Below, in pieces: positions 26,201 to 38,600 of a stretch of 64,000 nucleotides of DNA. This stretch comes from Galbula dea. Its lineage: Eukaryota > Chordata > Aves > Piciformes > Galbulidae. A model generated the notes under the pieces. The model was not told the origin of the DNA. It did no database searches and saw only the letters and a list, made by a program, of their open reading frames with translations. Both the position numbers and the translations under genes were made by a program. Each line of letters begins with the position of its first letter. Within the stretch, counting starts at the first letter, position 1. The stretch is from positions 1 to 64,000 of the forward strand of contig VWZX01002286.1 in NCBI GenBank assembly GCA_013399015.1, written 5' to 3'.

Positions 26201-28179
26201 GTGGCAGTTTTACACTACATACTGCATATCAACTACAATCTTCTACACATTTTATACACAAATCCTTCCAAATCTAGCTGATAAAATTAAAGTCTTTAAC
26301 CACTCTTTTGCTTTGTTCCAGCCATTGCACAATATCATGTTATCATGAGGATTATTTTAAAGTAGTGTTCAATGAGCTATCTTATGAGTCCTGTTTCAAA
26401 CGTTATAGTGTAGCTAATATATTGTATCCAGTGGTTATCAGCAACTGCAGGTAACATGCCCTGCTTCTATATCTACTTCATGTCTGTCTGCAACCTCCAG
26501 ACCGAGTCCTTGCCCCTTGCTGTTTGTGGCTCTTCCTTGATAGTAGTGGGCTGGCTGACTTCAGTCTCACCAATTTCCACTTTGCAGTGTAGTACATCCT
26601 TAGGACTTCATGTTGGAAGCAGTGTTTTATATGGGCAGACACCTTGGTCTGTGAGGTCCGAATTAAAACTGAGACCCTGAGTGGGATATACCCCAAGTTA
26701 ACAGCAATTGTTTGTCCACCATTAAAAAAAATCCCTGGCAACTTCAGCAGGGAAGTAAAAAAACAGTTGAGTATAAAGATTAAATAAGTCTCTGGCATCC
26801 ACAGTTGGTCTTTTACAGAGAAGATCAAGACAATGAGGAGACTCTTAAATTTGTCACAGCTTGAAGTCATGGAAGGATAAAATTTAGAACCAGTTTCCAA
26901 AGCATTATCTTTTGACCAACAATAATTACATTTGAAAAGAAATGTATTATAGTGTTGTTAGTCCTTTAAGTGCTTTATATTTATTTCTATAAGATTATCT
27001 GATATAATTTACTGTAAGAGATCAATGATATTAGGTTATATACAGAAAAAAGTATAAGTATATGTAGAAGTACTACGGTCATTTTACAAAAAATGATGGA
27101 TCTACTGCAAGAAAGACAGTAGATATTAAGACCTTGCATAAAACAATCTACACGACTATGGAGGAGTTGGGAAAAATCACAAAAGTAAGTATCTTATAAT
27201 TAAAAGCAATTTCTTATTTGAATTACCATTGACAAATGTCCTTCATATTCCAGGGTAATTTGGGGGAAAATTATGAAGGATTAATTGATAGGGACATATC
27301 CCTAATATTTTCTTCAAACCATTTCTCATGGCAGATACTCTTATATCCATATGACCTTTAAAGTAATAGAGGAATCATTGTCAGAAACAAACACCAACAC
27401 TGGATGTACTAGAAAACCTTGTTCCAAAGGATTAAAGTTGAGTAAATTAATTGAAATCAATACAAATAATGTTTCCAGAGCCCTATATGGGCAATTATGA
27501 AATTAAGTAAAATTAGTCCCTTGTCTTGGAGAACTGCTGTTAATTGAGATCAAAATTTAACTTCTTGTCCTACAAGCAACTTTTCTATAAACTCTGTATT
27601 AAAATGCATCTATAAATCAGTAACTGTTTAAAATCCAGCACCAGTGGAATAAATAGGGTCATTAATAAGTGGACACACTCATTTAAAGTTTGACTTTATC
27701 ACCTACAAGTGAAACTTGACTCATATATCGCAAATATGCAAATATACTATTGACTGGTTTTGCCTCTATATGATATATATTGAGCACCAAGCCCTAGTAT
27801 GTGGTAATGATAGTATTATCACCTGGAAATCTCACACTTTTAACAAGATTTTATGCTCATTAATGTGGCTTGTAGATATTTTTCAGTGAATAGAGTATCT
27901 CACAGCAATTCAGTACAACGGAGCACATTTTTCCAAGGATTTCCCAATTCAAACACAACAACAGTTTTTTATTCATGTGTTCTATAAAGAGCTCAGTTAA
28001 AAAAAACTCCAAACAACCAAAAAAACCCCAAACTGCTATATTGGTCTTAATTTAAAATAAACATTGTACAGCCAATATAAAATAAATTTCATATTGATAG
28101 AAAAACTTGGTTCAGAGACTCAACAAAGACTTTCCTGCATGACGACTATTATGTTTGAATAGTAATCTTACACAGCTAG
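20241..28179. other. Long AT-rich stretch, no gene recognised
   Basis: About 8 kb without a clear gene. Sub-regions with less AT and more complex sequence are 21160-21310, 21890-22020 and 26440-26740. The last one carries overlapping open frames on both strands (74 codons plus, 140 codons minus, 26478-26900) and could be an unrecognised old repeat, but I cannot name it. A small hairpin with a GGTTTTTTAC arm sits at 24771-24796. A segment at 24024-24233 is open for 69 codons without recognisable homology. Confidence 0.5.
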
Positions 28180-28700
28180 TGTTTTCTTAATGTCCTGGGG
28201 AGCCCGATCATTGTAAATTACCTGTGACATCTCATTAATCCTCTTTTTCCTCACAAACGCATAATTAATGGTAACATTGACAATAATACACAAATTAGCT
28301 AAGTGACACTTTATGGTGTTGGTTTTGATTAACGTCAGGAACCCAAAAATGACATTAATGTAATGCAGATCCCAAAAGGCAACCCGCACTTTGACCTCAG
28401 ACATACATTTTGTTTGCACCATCACAAAGATTAATCCTTCCCTGGATGAAGACAAGACAAAACTCTGGCCACTGGCATTGCGTGCTGGGCTGTGGCTGAA
28501 AAACAAACTGCCTCAATTGCATTTGTTTAAGAAGGAAATCTTAATGCATAGAAAACAACGGCTCAGTGTCATTTCCTATTGTCTTGTTAGGACAAAGATA
28601 AATGAGCTACTGTCATGATTTAGATCAACTGCTTCTCTGCTAACTTCTATTATTTGTTTATTTATGGACTAGTGTTTAATTAAAAGCGTACCTAGATACA
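28180..28700. other. Candidate conserved non-coding element (homeodomain/SOX-site rich)
   Basis: Compared with its flanks this stretch is complex, lacks homopolymers, and is dense in developmental transcription-factor-like cores. Seen directly: TAATCC at 28236-28241 and 28432-28437 (bicoid-class Otx/Pitx type), a palindromic ACATTAATGT at 28352-28361, an ATAATTAATGG patch at 28261-28271, a CATTGACAAT inverted SOX-like pair near 28275-28284, and a CAATTGC E-box-like core near 28515. Open frames across it (112 codons minus at 28168-28506, 75 codons plus) match nothing I know. The regulatory role is inferred from texture only; conservation has not been tested. Confidence 0.35.
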
Positions 28701-31700
28701 GAACTGCACGGCAAATATATTAAAAATGCTTTCTCACTTATGTGTTATTTAACAGATCAACTTGTGTTTAAACTATACATATGTTGTGGTAAGACACAAT
28801 ACTGATGTTGTAGGTACAAATAGGTAGCACAAGAATACTAAAATGAAGCAGTGTCTTTATCCTATCCTGAACCAACAGGATAAAAGGTACAATTTATCCC
28901 AAAATATAAAAAAGATCCTATTTATATATTTTTTTTTTTCAGAATATATATTTATATAGAGATATATATATAAAAAAACAAAAGTGAAGGTATCTGGCTC
29001 AAAATAGTTAAAAGTTCCATTCCCTAATTCAAAAGCACTGTTTGCAGCTACATCACCACCTTAGAAACTAGGGTTAATTATGATTACATACTCATATATT
29101 CTTAAATAATTTCATACATTTAACTCATGTTACAGAATGCACTAAATCACAAAGAAAGCGCAGAGGAGTCTAGTTTTAGTCTAATAAATGAAATTTTCTC
29201 ATCACTTCTCTCTCATTAAACTTTCTGCTGAAAAAGCTTATCTGTTAAAAGCAACGAGTGATTTAGTTAGAGCCAACATTTTCACATGCATTAGAGTTTG
29301 TTTGTCAAAAAAACATAAGCAGACTTTCCTAAAAAGGATGGAATGGTATTTAGACTTCTCATTGCAATAAAATACCTTCCCACTGCAATAAAATACAAGA
29401 CTGTCTTCAATTAATGAGATAACTTTTCTTTAATATCTTTACTTTTATACTGGTTCATTAACACAGGCAGAAGAATAGGTGTGGGTTTATCATGAACATG
29501 ACAGAAAGGAGGAAGGAAAAGTTACAAAATAGTACACAAACACTATAAATATGAACAGAAATTAGTAGTTCAAAACTGAATAACAAAAGATACACCAACT
29601 ACCAGCACCTTTAATGCTTTGATTATAATAATATGCATGTAATATAAATAACATATAGATTGCAACCTTTTAGCTTTCAAATGTCTTAGCCGTTGAGCTT
29701 AACTCTGCTGAATTTAAAACTGCAAGGGATACTTAAGATAATTTGTGTATCTTGTCAACATTATTTTTAAGTTTAATTTCTCATTAGTGCAAATTTTAAA
29801 GCATTTTATGCAAAACACACTGAACTTTCTCTAACTCACAAGTATATGTTAAAGCGTGGTGGAATTTAAGGGGCAAAAGGGAATCCCATAGAGACCATAT
29901 ATTTACTCTAACTAACCAAGACATAAATCCAGATTACTGCAATAAATTATTTTTATTATTTGAACAGAGTAAGTACAGTATCACATTTGAAAGACATTTG
30001 AGCTTAATTCATATCTTAAAATTGACAAAGATAAACAATCACAGTTACACCAACTGAAATGCACTAATGTATACAGGATATACAAGCTAGACCCAGGAGC
30101 AGAGACAAATCTGTTCTTTATATCATCACTGTGGCATAAGGTCATTCAAAATGTAATTGTACTTCTTTGTAAAACATAAAAAATTGTCTGGTTGGTGCTG
30201 CAAATTTTAAATGGCTTTGTCTATATAGTAATCCTTTATCAGCTTCTATGAAGCTAGTAATTCTTTGTTTCATACACAATTTGCTGGCAGACTACAGTAA
30301 CCGTTTGCTACTTTTACTTTGCTGACTTAATATTCAGCCAGATACAACAAAAACCTCCTAAATATATGTCTGGAAATAAACCAGCCCACTTTTAACTCTT
30401 CCAAGTTATCTCAATTTCCTCTTCACCATATATATGATTAATATTACCCTATTAGCCTGACCATGTCATTTTATTCTTTCAATTCCATGTCAGTCTTGTA
30501 GAAAGCAATCTGTCAAGAAATACATTTATAAAAATGATTTGTTTCAATGTTTAAGTGCTGAACATCGACTTTTAATACTTAAAAACGGTAACAGCAAACT
30601 GCTTTTTAAAAGCCTGTAGAACTGTGTGCACGTGTGTGCATATGAAGTTAGGCTGGAAGGAAACATCACAATTTTTCTCACAATACACCTAACACTAGCA
30701 CTCCAGCAGCTTCAAGAAAGCTTATTCTAAACCATAAGATTATCAGAGCTGTCTTCCTAAAATTCCTGTTTGTGGGTATGTCTTGAAATTTAAAATCTAT
30801 ATGAACTCTACAGCTAAGGGATATCTATAGCTAAGGTTTCCTTACTCCACAGTTTTACACTAACCTGACTAAAACAACACGTCCTGAAGGCAAAAAGTAG
30901 CAATGTCGCCTTAGGTTTCCTTTACAGTTTAACATCATCAAAAATATTTCCATAAATATGAAAGAACACATACATTTGTTAAATATGGATTCAGTTTTGT
31001 CTCCTCAATAGTCACACCAATATATGCATAAAAATAAATACAAAAGCTATATGGTATCAAACACACGGGAAGAAGCACTTTTCCCCAGCTGGACTTAACA
31101 TATATGCCTACAACTCTGTACTTCATCACAGAGCACGACATTGTATTCTCAGAGAAGATACTCAGCATCACTGTCTGCATCTTATATAACCTTTTACATC
31201 TACTTAATTCACAGACGAATGGCTTTTAGAAAACACATTCTACATTTCAAGAACTTAATACTTATTTTACCCCAATAAATGATTACGTTTATTGATGGAA
31301 GAAAACAATGACCATTTTAGACATGTCAGCATTTACTTGTTGCTCTGTGAAATACTGCAAAGTGACAAAACGCTTACTTGAACCTAGTTGTGAGTTGAGC
31401 AGTCATTTATATAAACATTCTTTACACATTCATCTGCAGGTGTTTCAATTTGTTGTTTGAATAGCCATATCCATAAAACAAAAAAGAACATCAAATCCAA
31501 ACCACATGATGCGCACGTGCCTGGTTTGGGTTTTTTCCCCATTTTTTAGGGGAGAGGTAACAACCCTACTGAGACTGTACTTTATGAAGGACTTAATGAG
31601 ATTTCTGACTGTATTTTTTTTACCAAGAATGTCAAATAAGCTTCAAAAGCAAATGTAAACTGTAATGCAAGTGACACATACTAAAAATAACCCTATAAAT

Positions 31701-33233
31701 CTGTTCATTCTGTTTAGATAGTCTCCTGTGTTGTAAAAAGTAAGACTGCTTAGCTTTATTAGATGTTTTGGAGAAAACTAATTTTGGGGAAGAAGGCCAC
31801 TGATAGTATTATACTGTTCTAGTGATTTACAGCAAAGCCATCTATTTTCTAATCTTCTCTAGTATTCAGGAATAATTAGGCAAACTTATACCAAGCTTTT
31901 TCAGGAAATTCTTTAGACAGCCATAAACATATAACCTCCTAGTAAAAAGGATATAGATAATTTTATATTTTAAACTAAGGCTATGAACAAGCTACATTTC
32001 ATTAAAAAAAAAAAGGCTACACAACATTTCAAAGAAAAATTTCCATTCCATCCTAGCCTGTCCAAGTAGTTCCAGTGCTTTGCACAACACAGAAGTTACA
32101 CCTTAACACAAATCTGCTTATGGAAGGATTATTTTTAAAAATGTAAAGAACACAAAAATTTGTGAGAAAGCAAGCTGTAGAAGTTCTGCATTACAATTTC
32201 TGATATTACTGTTTGACACAAACTAAAATCAAAGAAGCAATTCTGAAAGCTGCACGACATCCTATGAAAAAGTACAAATAAAAGGGAAACAGATTTTAAG
32301 CCTTCTTGTATAATCTGAGAACTTCAAAATCTCTTTTTTCCACATCTGAAAAATGGTATTAAGCAGAATGTTAACATTGGTTACACTTTTGTGTGTTTGT
32401 GCCCAAAGCGACAGCACTCTAGGGCTTTGTTTTGGGATATCTTAATCAAACCTAAAGGATGGATAAGTAGATCTACACAGAATTGCAAGATGACTACTGA
32501 TGACAGATAAGGCTCAAAAGCTAGCACCAATCCTGTTAGTCTTTTTAATTTTTTAGGAAAATTAAAAAATAATTCTGAAGATTTTTTTTTATATATTTGA
32601 AGAATTTAAATTGTGAAAATTGTCATGCCCTGTTCTTTCTTATTTTCAAACCAAGGCATACAGCACATAATGAACCATTTTAAGAAAATATGATGGCTGA
32701 AGGGTTTCTGCCTTTGCTCCAGTTCAAGATAAAAGTGTAAAACAGCAGTTCTACTGTGATAGTTATTATAAGCATAATACTCTAGCAGACAGCACCAAGA
32801 AGTCATTAATGCAATATATATCTCTTTGATTCCTAAAATGCTGAGTTAATGGGCCAAATTTCACTCTACCTTGTACTTGGAAGTGCTGTCATTTTTTATA
32901 GCTATCAACTAAAAATATTATGGTAGATGCTAAACATGCATTCTCTGTAATGATCTCTATCTTGTTAATCTTATAGAAAGTTTCAGAAAAAAAAAATTTG
33001 AAGGGGTTCTTATTCTTTTAATTATGAATGTATGTGTATGTGTGTGCATGTACAGTGTTTGGAAGAAAAAAAAGTAGGTTCTTGAACATTCATTCCAAAT
33101 TTCATTGGTTACACTAAATTAATTCTCAATTATCTTATTCAGATTTCCCAAATCTGGGGAAGAACATGACTCCTTTGTTTAATGCAACTCGTCAGTATAA
33201 AATTCTGTGTAACAACCTTTACTATGCAGCCTT
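28701..33233. other. AT-rich non-coding stretch
   Basis: No gene or repeat family recognised. A T12 run with flanking TATATA arms at 28921-28975 could fold back weakly (TTTATATAT against ATATATAAA). Open frames are all below 81 codons and look random. Confidence 0.55.
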
Positions 33234-33252
33234 TATATATATATATATATAT
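33234..33252. repeat. (TA)n microsatellite, about 9.5 units
   Basis: An uninterrupted TA dinucleotide run between CTTT and GCAG. It is a likely length-polymorphic simple repeat. Confidence 0.95.
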
Positions 33253-35560
33253 GCAGATAAAGAAATATTTTAGGATTTAGTGTAAAATGCAATCTATGAT
33301 CACCATGGGTGAACTAATCGCTAAACCAGTCATCTGCTTTTGGTTACATATAAAATTTTTTTAAAACCCAAAAAATCAAGCATATCCAAATCAAAAACTA
33401 GATGAAGCTGAGCAAATGTGTGTGCCTCTTACTGAATATGAAGAAAGGAGTCATACACATCTGCATCTACAAGAAAGAAAAGGCAACTATGCATTTAAGA
33501 AAGTAAAAACTATGAAGTGTGTATATGTACACAGAACATACAGAAAACTTAAGAAGTCCATTTTCAATAGCTATCAGTTGAGATGGCTACTAATATGGTA
33601 CTTCTCTGTACCATATTAATATTTGATGTATACGTGACACTGTGGGGTATAGTAAATTTGCTAACAATCTAAGGGAAATGCAGTGTGAGTTTAAAGGGAA
33701 GAGAATAAAAGGGAATAGCTGGAATGCATGCTTTAAGACTACTGACAATAACTCTCTAACCTGTCACAGATTACATTTTAGCTACTGTAGGGTATGTATA
33801 GGCTCGTCACAACTAATAACATTTTTCTTTCATCAGGTTTGTGTTAACATTCTGCAAATCTGAAATGTTTACTGTAATGAAGTAATGCATTATATAGATA
33901 GCATATGGTTGCTGGTTTTGTTTATATCATTTTAAAATATCTGAAAGTACTGCTTGGACTAAAGAGCAATGTTATTGATTCCACAGTCAGTTGATGGGTT
34001 GTTTAATAGTATTTTAAATGTTTGTTAATGATAGTCTCAAGGAAAGAGAAAGCACGGAAGCAATGCCGAATGGCAATATCACAATAGTTATAAAGATTAA
34101 AATGCCACTAGGGGACAGTAGAAAGTCACAGAAAGAGGTTCTGTTAAAGAAACCAGAACAAAAGGCTTTTCTTTGTCAAAAAAGAAATCACAAATACACA
34201 GTTCTAAATAAAAATCATTTCACATGTGAGAGTTCTAAAATTCTGCATTAAATAGCAAGGTGGAAACTGGGAGACACTTGAAGGAGTCTATTCTTAGGCT
34301 TTTTATAGGTATATCCATGTATTTTAAAATGTGTCAGCTTCCCTTTAATAAGAATAAATTCAAGTGTGAAATAATTTATTTGCAGCACTTTTACAGTACT
34401 GTAAAGTTCTTAAAATCCAGAAGATATTCACCACTACACATTAATGAAAACAGAAATTTACCTTTCTAATACTGGTAAGTTTACCTGGCAATAAAATAAT
34501 TAGATAACATATGATATTGTGATATTTATTAAGCAATACAGACAAATGTCTAGCATTTAAGGACTGATATACTGTAGAAAAGAGTTAGAAAAGATCTGCT
34601 TTTTATGGCCTATGATCAATATATGGGCACACTCCTTTCTGATGGCATGAAAGGTAGTATTCACTCACTAGCAGGGCAATGCTCTTTCAGAAGTTCATAC
34701 TAGATTCCAGTATTCATATGCTGAAGCCCTGCAAAATAAAGCAAAGTACAGCACTACTTAGTCTAGATTAGAGTCTAAAAATCCTGTAGCTAGTAAATAC
34801 AACATTCTTCATTCAGAAGATTAGCCATGGACTCCAAATAACATCTCACAGACCAGAAAGCTTGGTTCAGGTATTTGCAGCTACCGAAGTTTCACAGCTT
34901 ATATGAAAACATTCAAAGCTGACAAAGTCAGGTGAATCTGCTGGGCTGGTAGGTCCTTTAGCTCTCATCACTATAGGAGGTAAAAGTATATTTCAGAAGT
35001 ACTTTGAAATCTTTCAATTCCAAAGCAATGCATTTAGGCCCAGAAATTACTTATTATTATTAATATTAGATAACAGGAGTATCTAATCCTCAGCCATATG
35101 TTTCACAAGACACAGAAGACTATCTGACAGCAATGTTGCACATTGTGAATTCTTCTTTGTTTCTCTTGGACACAAAAACACACAAAGAGGTTTCAATTGC
35201 AGAAAGATTATCCCCATACCAGAGTGCTAAAATGCAGATTCAAAACAGCAATGCAACTCTCTCCTCACAGTCTTATAATTGCAGTCATCTCATAGCAGTG
35301 TCATAAGCTTAAGTTTATTACAGACCTTGGACAATGATATAATTAAGCATTTGAGTGAAAATAGAAAACCCAAGAAGTGTTCTTCTGTAATAAGAGATGG
35401 GACTGTTTTCAAAAGGAAAACTTAACTGACATGCTTTTATGTGTGTGCAAGAGAGAGAGCGGATGCCTAATGAAGCAGCATATGTGGAATAAAAACATAA
35501 AACAGGTAGACAAACAAACACCCCGCTCTTGAAAAGACAACTCTTGTACCCGAACACAGA
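33253..35560. other. AT-rich non-coding stretch
   Basis: No recognisable gene. Several consecutive open plus frames of 67-77 codons occur between 33416 and 34469, but in different frames and without splice or domain support. They are probably due to the low density of stops on this strand. Confidence 0.5.
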
Positions 35561-35680
35561 CAGAAGGAAAGAAAAGGAGGGGAATGGAAAGATGGGGAGG
35601 GGAAGGGGAGAGAGAAGGAAGAAGGGAGGAGGTGAGACAGGGAAGGCAAAAGGGAGACAGAAGAGAAAGAAAAAAGAGAA
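35561..35680 (+). repeat. Purine-rich (G/A) tract with G-runs
   Basis: About 120 bases of almost pure purine on the plus strand, interrupted by a few T and C. Runs of four G occur at 35579-35582, 35594-35597, 35599-35602 and 35605-35608, the last three separated by only one and two bases. The complementary pyrimidine strand gives three overlapping minus-strand open frames (60-91 codons) rich in serine, proline and leucine; these are by-products of composition. Confidence 0.9.
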
Positions 35681-38600
35681 TCATCTAAATTAATTCTAAA
35701 TGTCTGTAATAAATTGTATCAAACACCATATACACAGGGAAGACAAACATTTCAAAATATGCTAAAATTCATAGGCCAATGGTGTAGGCAATGGACAGTC
35801 CAGAACTACAAGATTTTTCAGACCGTACTATATGTTTTTTTAATTGGTGTTGCATTACAGTAAGTGGTTTAACGAAGTGTCCCTCAAAGTAAGGACATGT
35901 ATCACATGGCTGAAAAACAAGATCCTACTTTATGCTGTGATATTTCAAGAACAGGAATGTTTCATATAAGATGGGATGGTTTTCTTTTGAAAATTTGAAA
36001 AAATGTTTCAATTTTATTGGGTGACAAATATTTTAAAATTAGGCAGAGGTGCATTCACTTCTATGACTGCAACAGGGGGTATTACTTTTTCAGTCATCAT
36101 AATGCCCTTGGAAACCCAGCTAAGATGTTTCCTTTCAGGAAAAAAATTGATTTGGAGGTCAAAAGGACTTCTAGGGAATGACCCAGGCAAAACACTTCAG
36201 CCAACAGTTAACTTCTTGAAGCACTTCTTCAAATTCTGAACTGTGGTAGTATGCAAACATGCTCTTAAATGCTTTGCTGAACAGCATAGACTTATGAAGT
36301 ACTTTAAATTTGTAATTAAGCTCATTGAAATGTTTTATTAAATTAAAACTCAAATCCTCAAAAGCAAAATGTGCTCAGAAGGAATTGATGTCACTGAAAT
36401 CAGTCACTAAATAGATAAAACGAAGTACATAGAATAAAACCTGAAACTACAGGTCACTCAACAGCAAATGACTGAAGTTCTTATAGTTTTGTGTTGAAGT
36501 TCTGAGAATTTTAGGGTCACTTCACAGAAGTGATACCTTAGCAGTACAAAGGTTCAAAGTACTAGCACCTTGTAAAAGGAACTAGTATTCAGGGAAAGAG
36601 TAAAAACATTAATTAAATATTTTTATAATTGGTTTATTTAAAGAAAACACAGATTCACAGATATTTCAGACAGGCTGATGCTTGGATCCTTCTATAACAA
36701 TATCTTTGTAGTTTTACTGTGTGTTTTCAGCATTTTTTTTTCACTATATTGGACTTCATGTCCTTAATCAGTTGATGGTTTGTACTCAATTTTCCCTTAG
36801 CTTCCCACAGTCATTTTTAAAAATGCTCTACACAGAAAGAGTACTTCTTTCAATTGTCTCTTAAATACAACTTTATTTTGCTGCAATAATTCCTTCCTGC
36901 TATTCTCAAAATTCAGCCTCACACTATTGCGCCCCTTCCCTACCTTCCTACCCCAAGATTTCACTGAACTAATTGCTGTTTTTACTTTCAGTGTCACATG
37001 GCACTTTGACGTAATTTCTTTTCTTACTCTTGATCTCTTGATTTTCTGTCATTGCATAATCACAGAAAACCACATAATAACATAATAATTTGTGATTTAG
37101 TATTCCCACAAAGGTCAAATTTAGGTTTTCCTAAATCAGGATTCACATTTGTAAGGACTTAGAATCTGGTGCTTTGATGTGTTCAACTGCATTATCCCTT
37201 TACACATTCATTTAACTGCAGACTCTAATTGCTTCTAACTGAGCTCTGAAATCTTGAGATAGCTCATGAAAAAATCAGGTCTGTCCCTGCAAGAGGCACT
37301 TTGACCAAGATGTCTTGTCTATCTTAGGATATGAAAAAATAAAACAGATTTAAACACAATTATCAGAAAGATATGGTTAGCAAAAATATTTTTAAAACTA
37401 TGCCAATATCAATTGTTAAATAGAAACTAATATTCAATGTTCTGTAACAAATTAAGGAACCTATGATACTCCCTTTTTTTCTAAAACCTCTGTTAGTGTT
37501 TTATTTCATGGAAAGGATAACTTCTCGCTCTGTAGTAAATAAAGTATGCAATCTGGAAAAAATAAAGTAAACATGCTAAAACTTAAATCTACTGATCTCC
37601 CATTTAATTCTAGGTACATGGAAAACAATGGATAGTTCTGATACAGGACCTGATTGATATTTCCAGGGTGTGAAAACCTCCACCGTGAGATTAGGCTGAT
37701 ATTGCATATTCAAACACATACAATGATATATTTGTCATTGCTATTGACCTTTATCTCTCCAGTTTCCTGACAACCTTCTACAGTTATTGACATTACAAAT
37801 ACCAGCGACAACGTGCGGGGCAAAGTATAACCTTTCATTTACCTTCATGTCCCTCAAATGACTCACGTAGGTAGTTTCAACAAAAGCTGCAAACAATGAT
37901 ACTGTTGATTTTTTTTTTCTTAACTTGCTAAAATGTTTTCCATTTTCCTCTTGTTCTCTGAAAATCATGCCAATAACTTACTACAAAGGAAACGATTTCA
38001 AATGAATACAGGTAATTAGAAGTGTCAAGAAATCAGCAGAGAGCAGGGTGTCTGCCATCATTTCTGTGGAAGGAATGCAAGATTCCCTTTCAAAAAGGTC
38101 TTTGTCATTTTTTAATAGAAGGTAATTAATGTAGACTACAGTAAAGTGTACAGGATCCCAGTCACTTGTCTTTCTTTCCTTAGAAATGGGACCATAAAGA
38201 TGTTTTGATTTCTAGAAACAATCTTCTGAGGTTATTTAAAGATGACTTTTAATTACAAGCATAGTCTTGTTAGTCTTTTGATTATTTTAAAAGCAAGAAG
38301 AGGAAAAATTTGGAAAGGGCACATTTATAAGCATGAAAAGAAAAAAAGTTTAGTTCTAAAAAGTTCAGAAGTAAGTAGTTTGTTTCAAAATTGAGAGGAT
38401 GATTTCACATAACTGATAGAATCCACTGCGGAGAATGCTAAAAACAGATCCCAACATGGAAATTTATCCACTACGAGCTCAACATTCAACTACAGTGAAA
38501 GGTGAAATGGCAAATGCTTTTGTGATGAGAATTACAGATACTCCATTGGCAAAATGGTACACATTAGTGGTAACAAAAATAATTCTTTTGCTATTTTGAT

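Noticed and set aside
33416..34469. Cluster of four plus-strand frames as a multi-part gene
   Set aside because: The frames differ, lack splice borders and have AT-driven composition (K, N, I, F).
35409..35684. Minus-strand frames rich in Ser/Pro/Leu
   Set aside because: Direct translation of the pyrimidine strand of the purine tract; a composition artefact.
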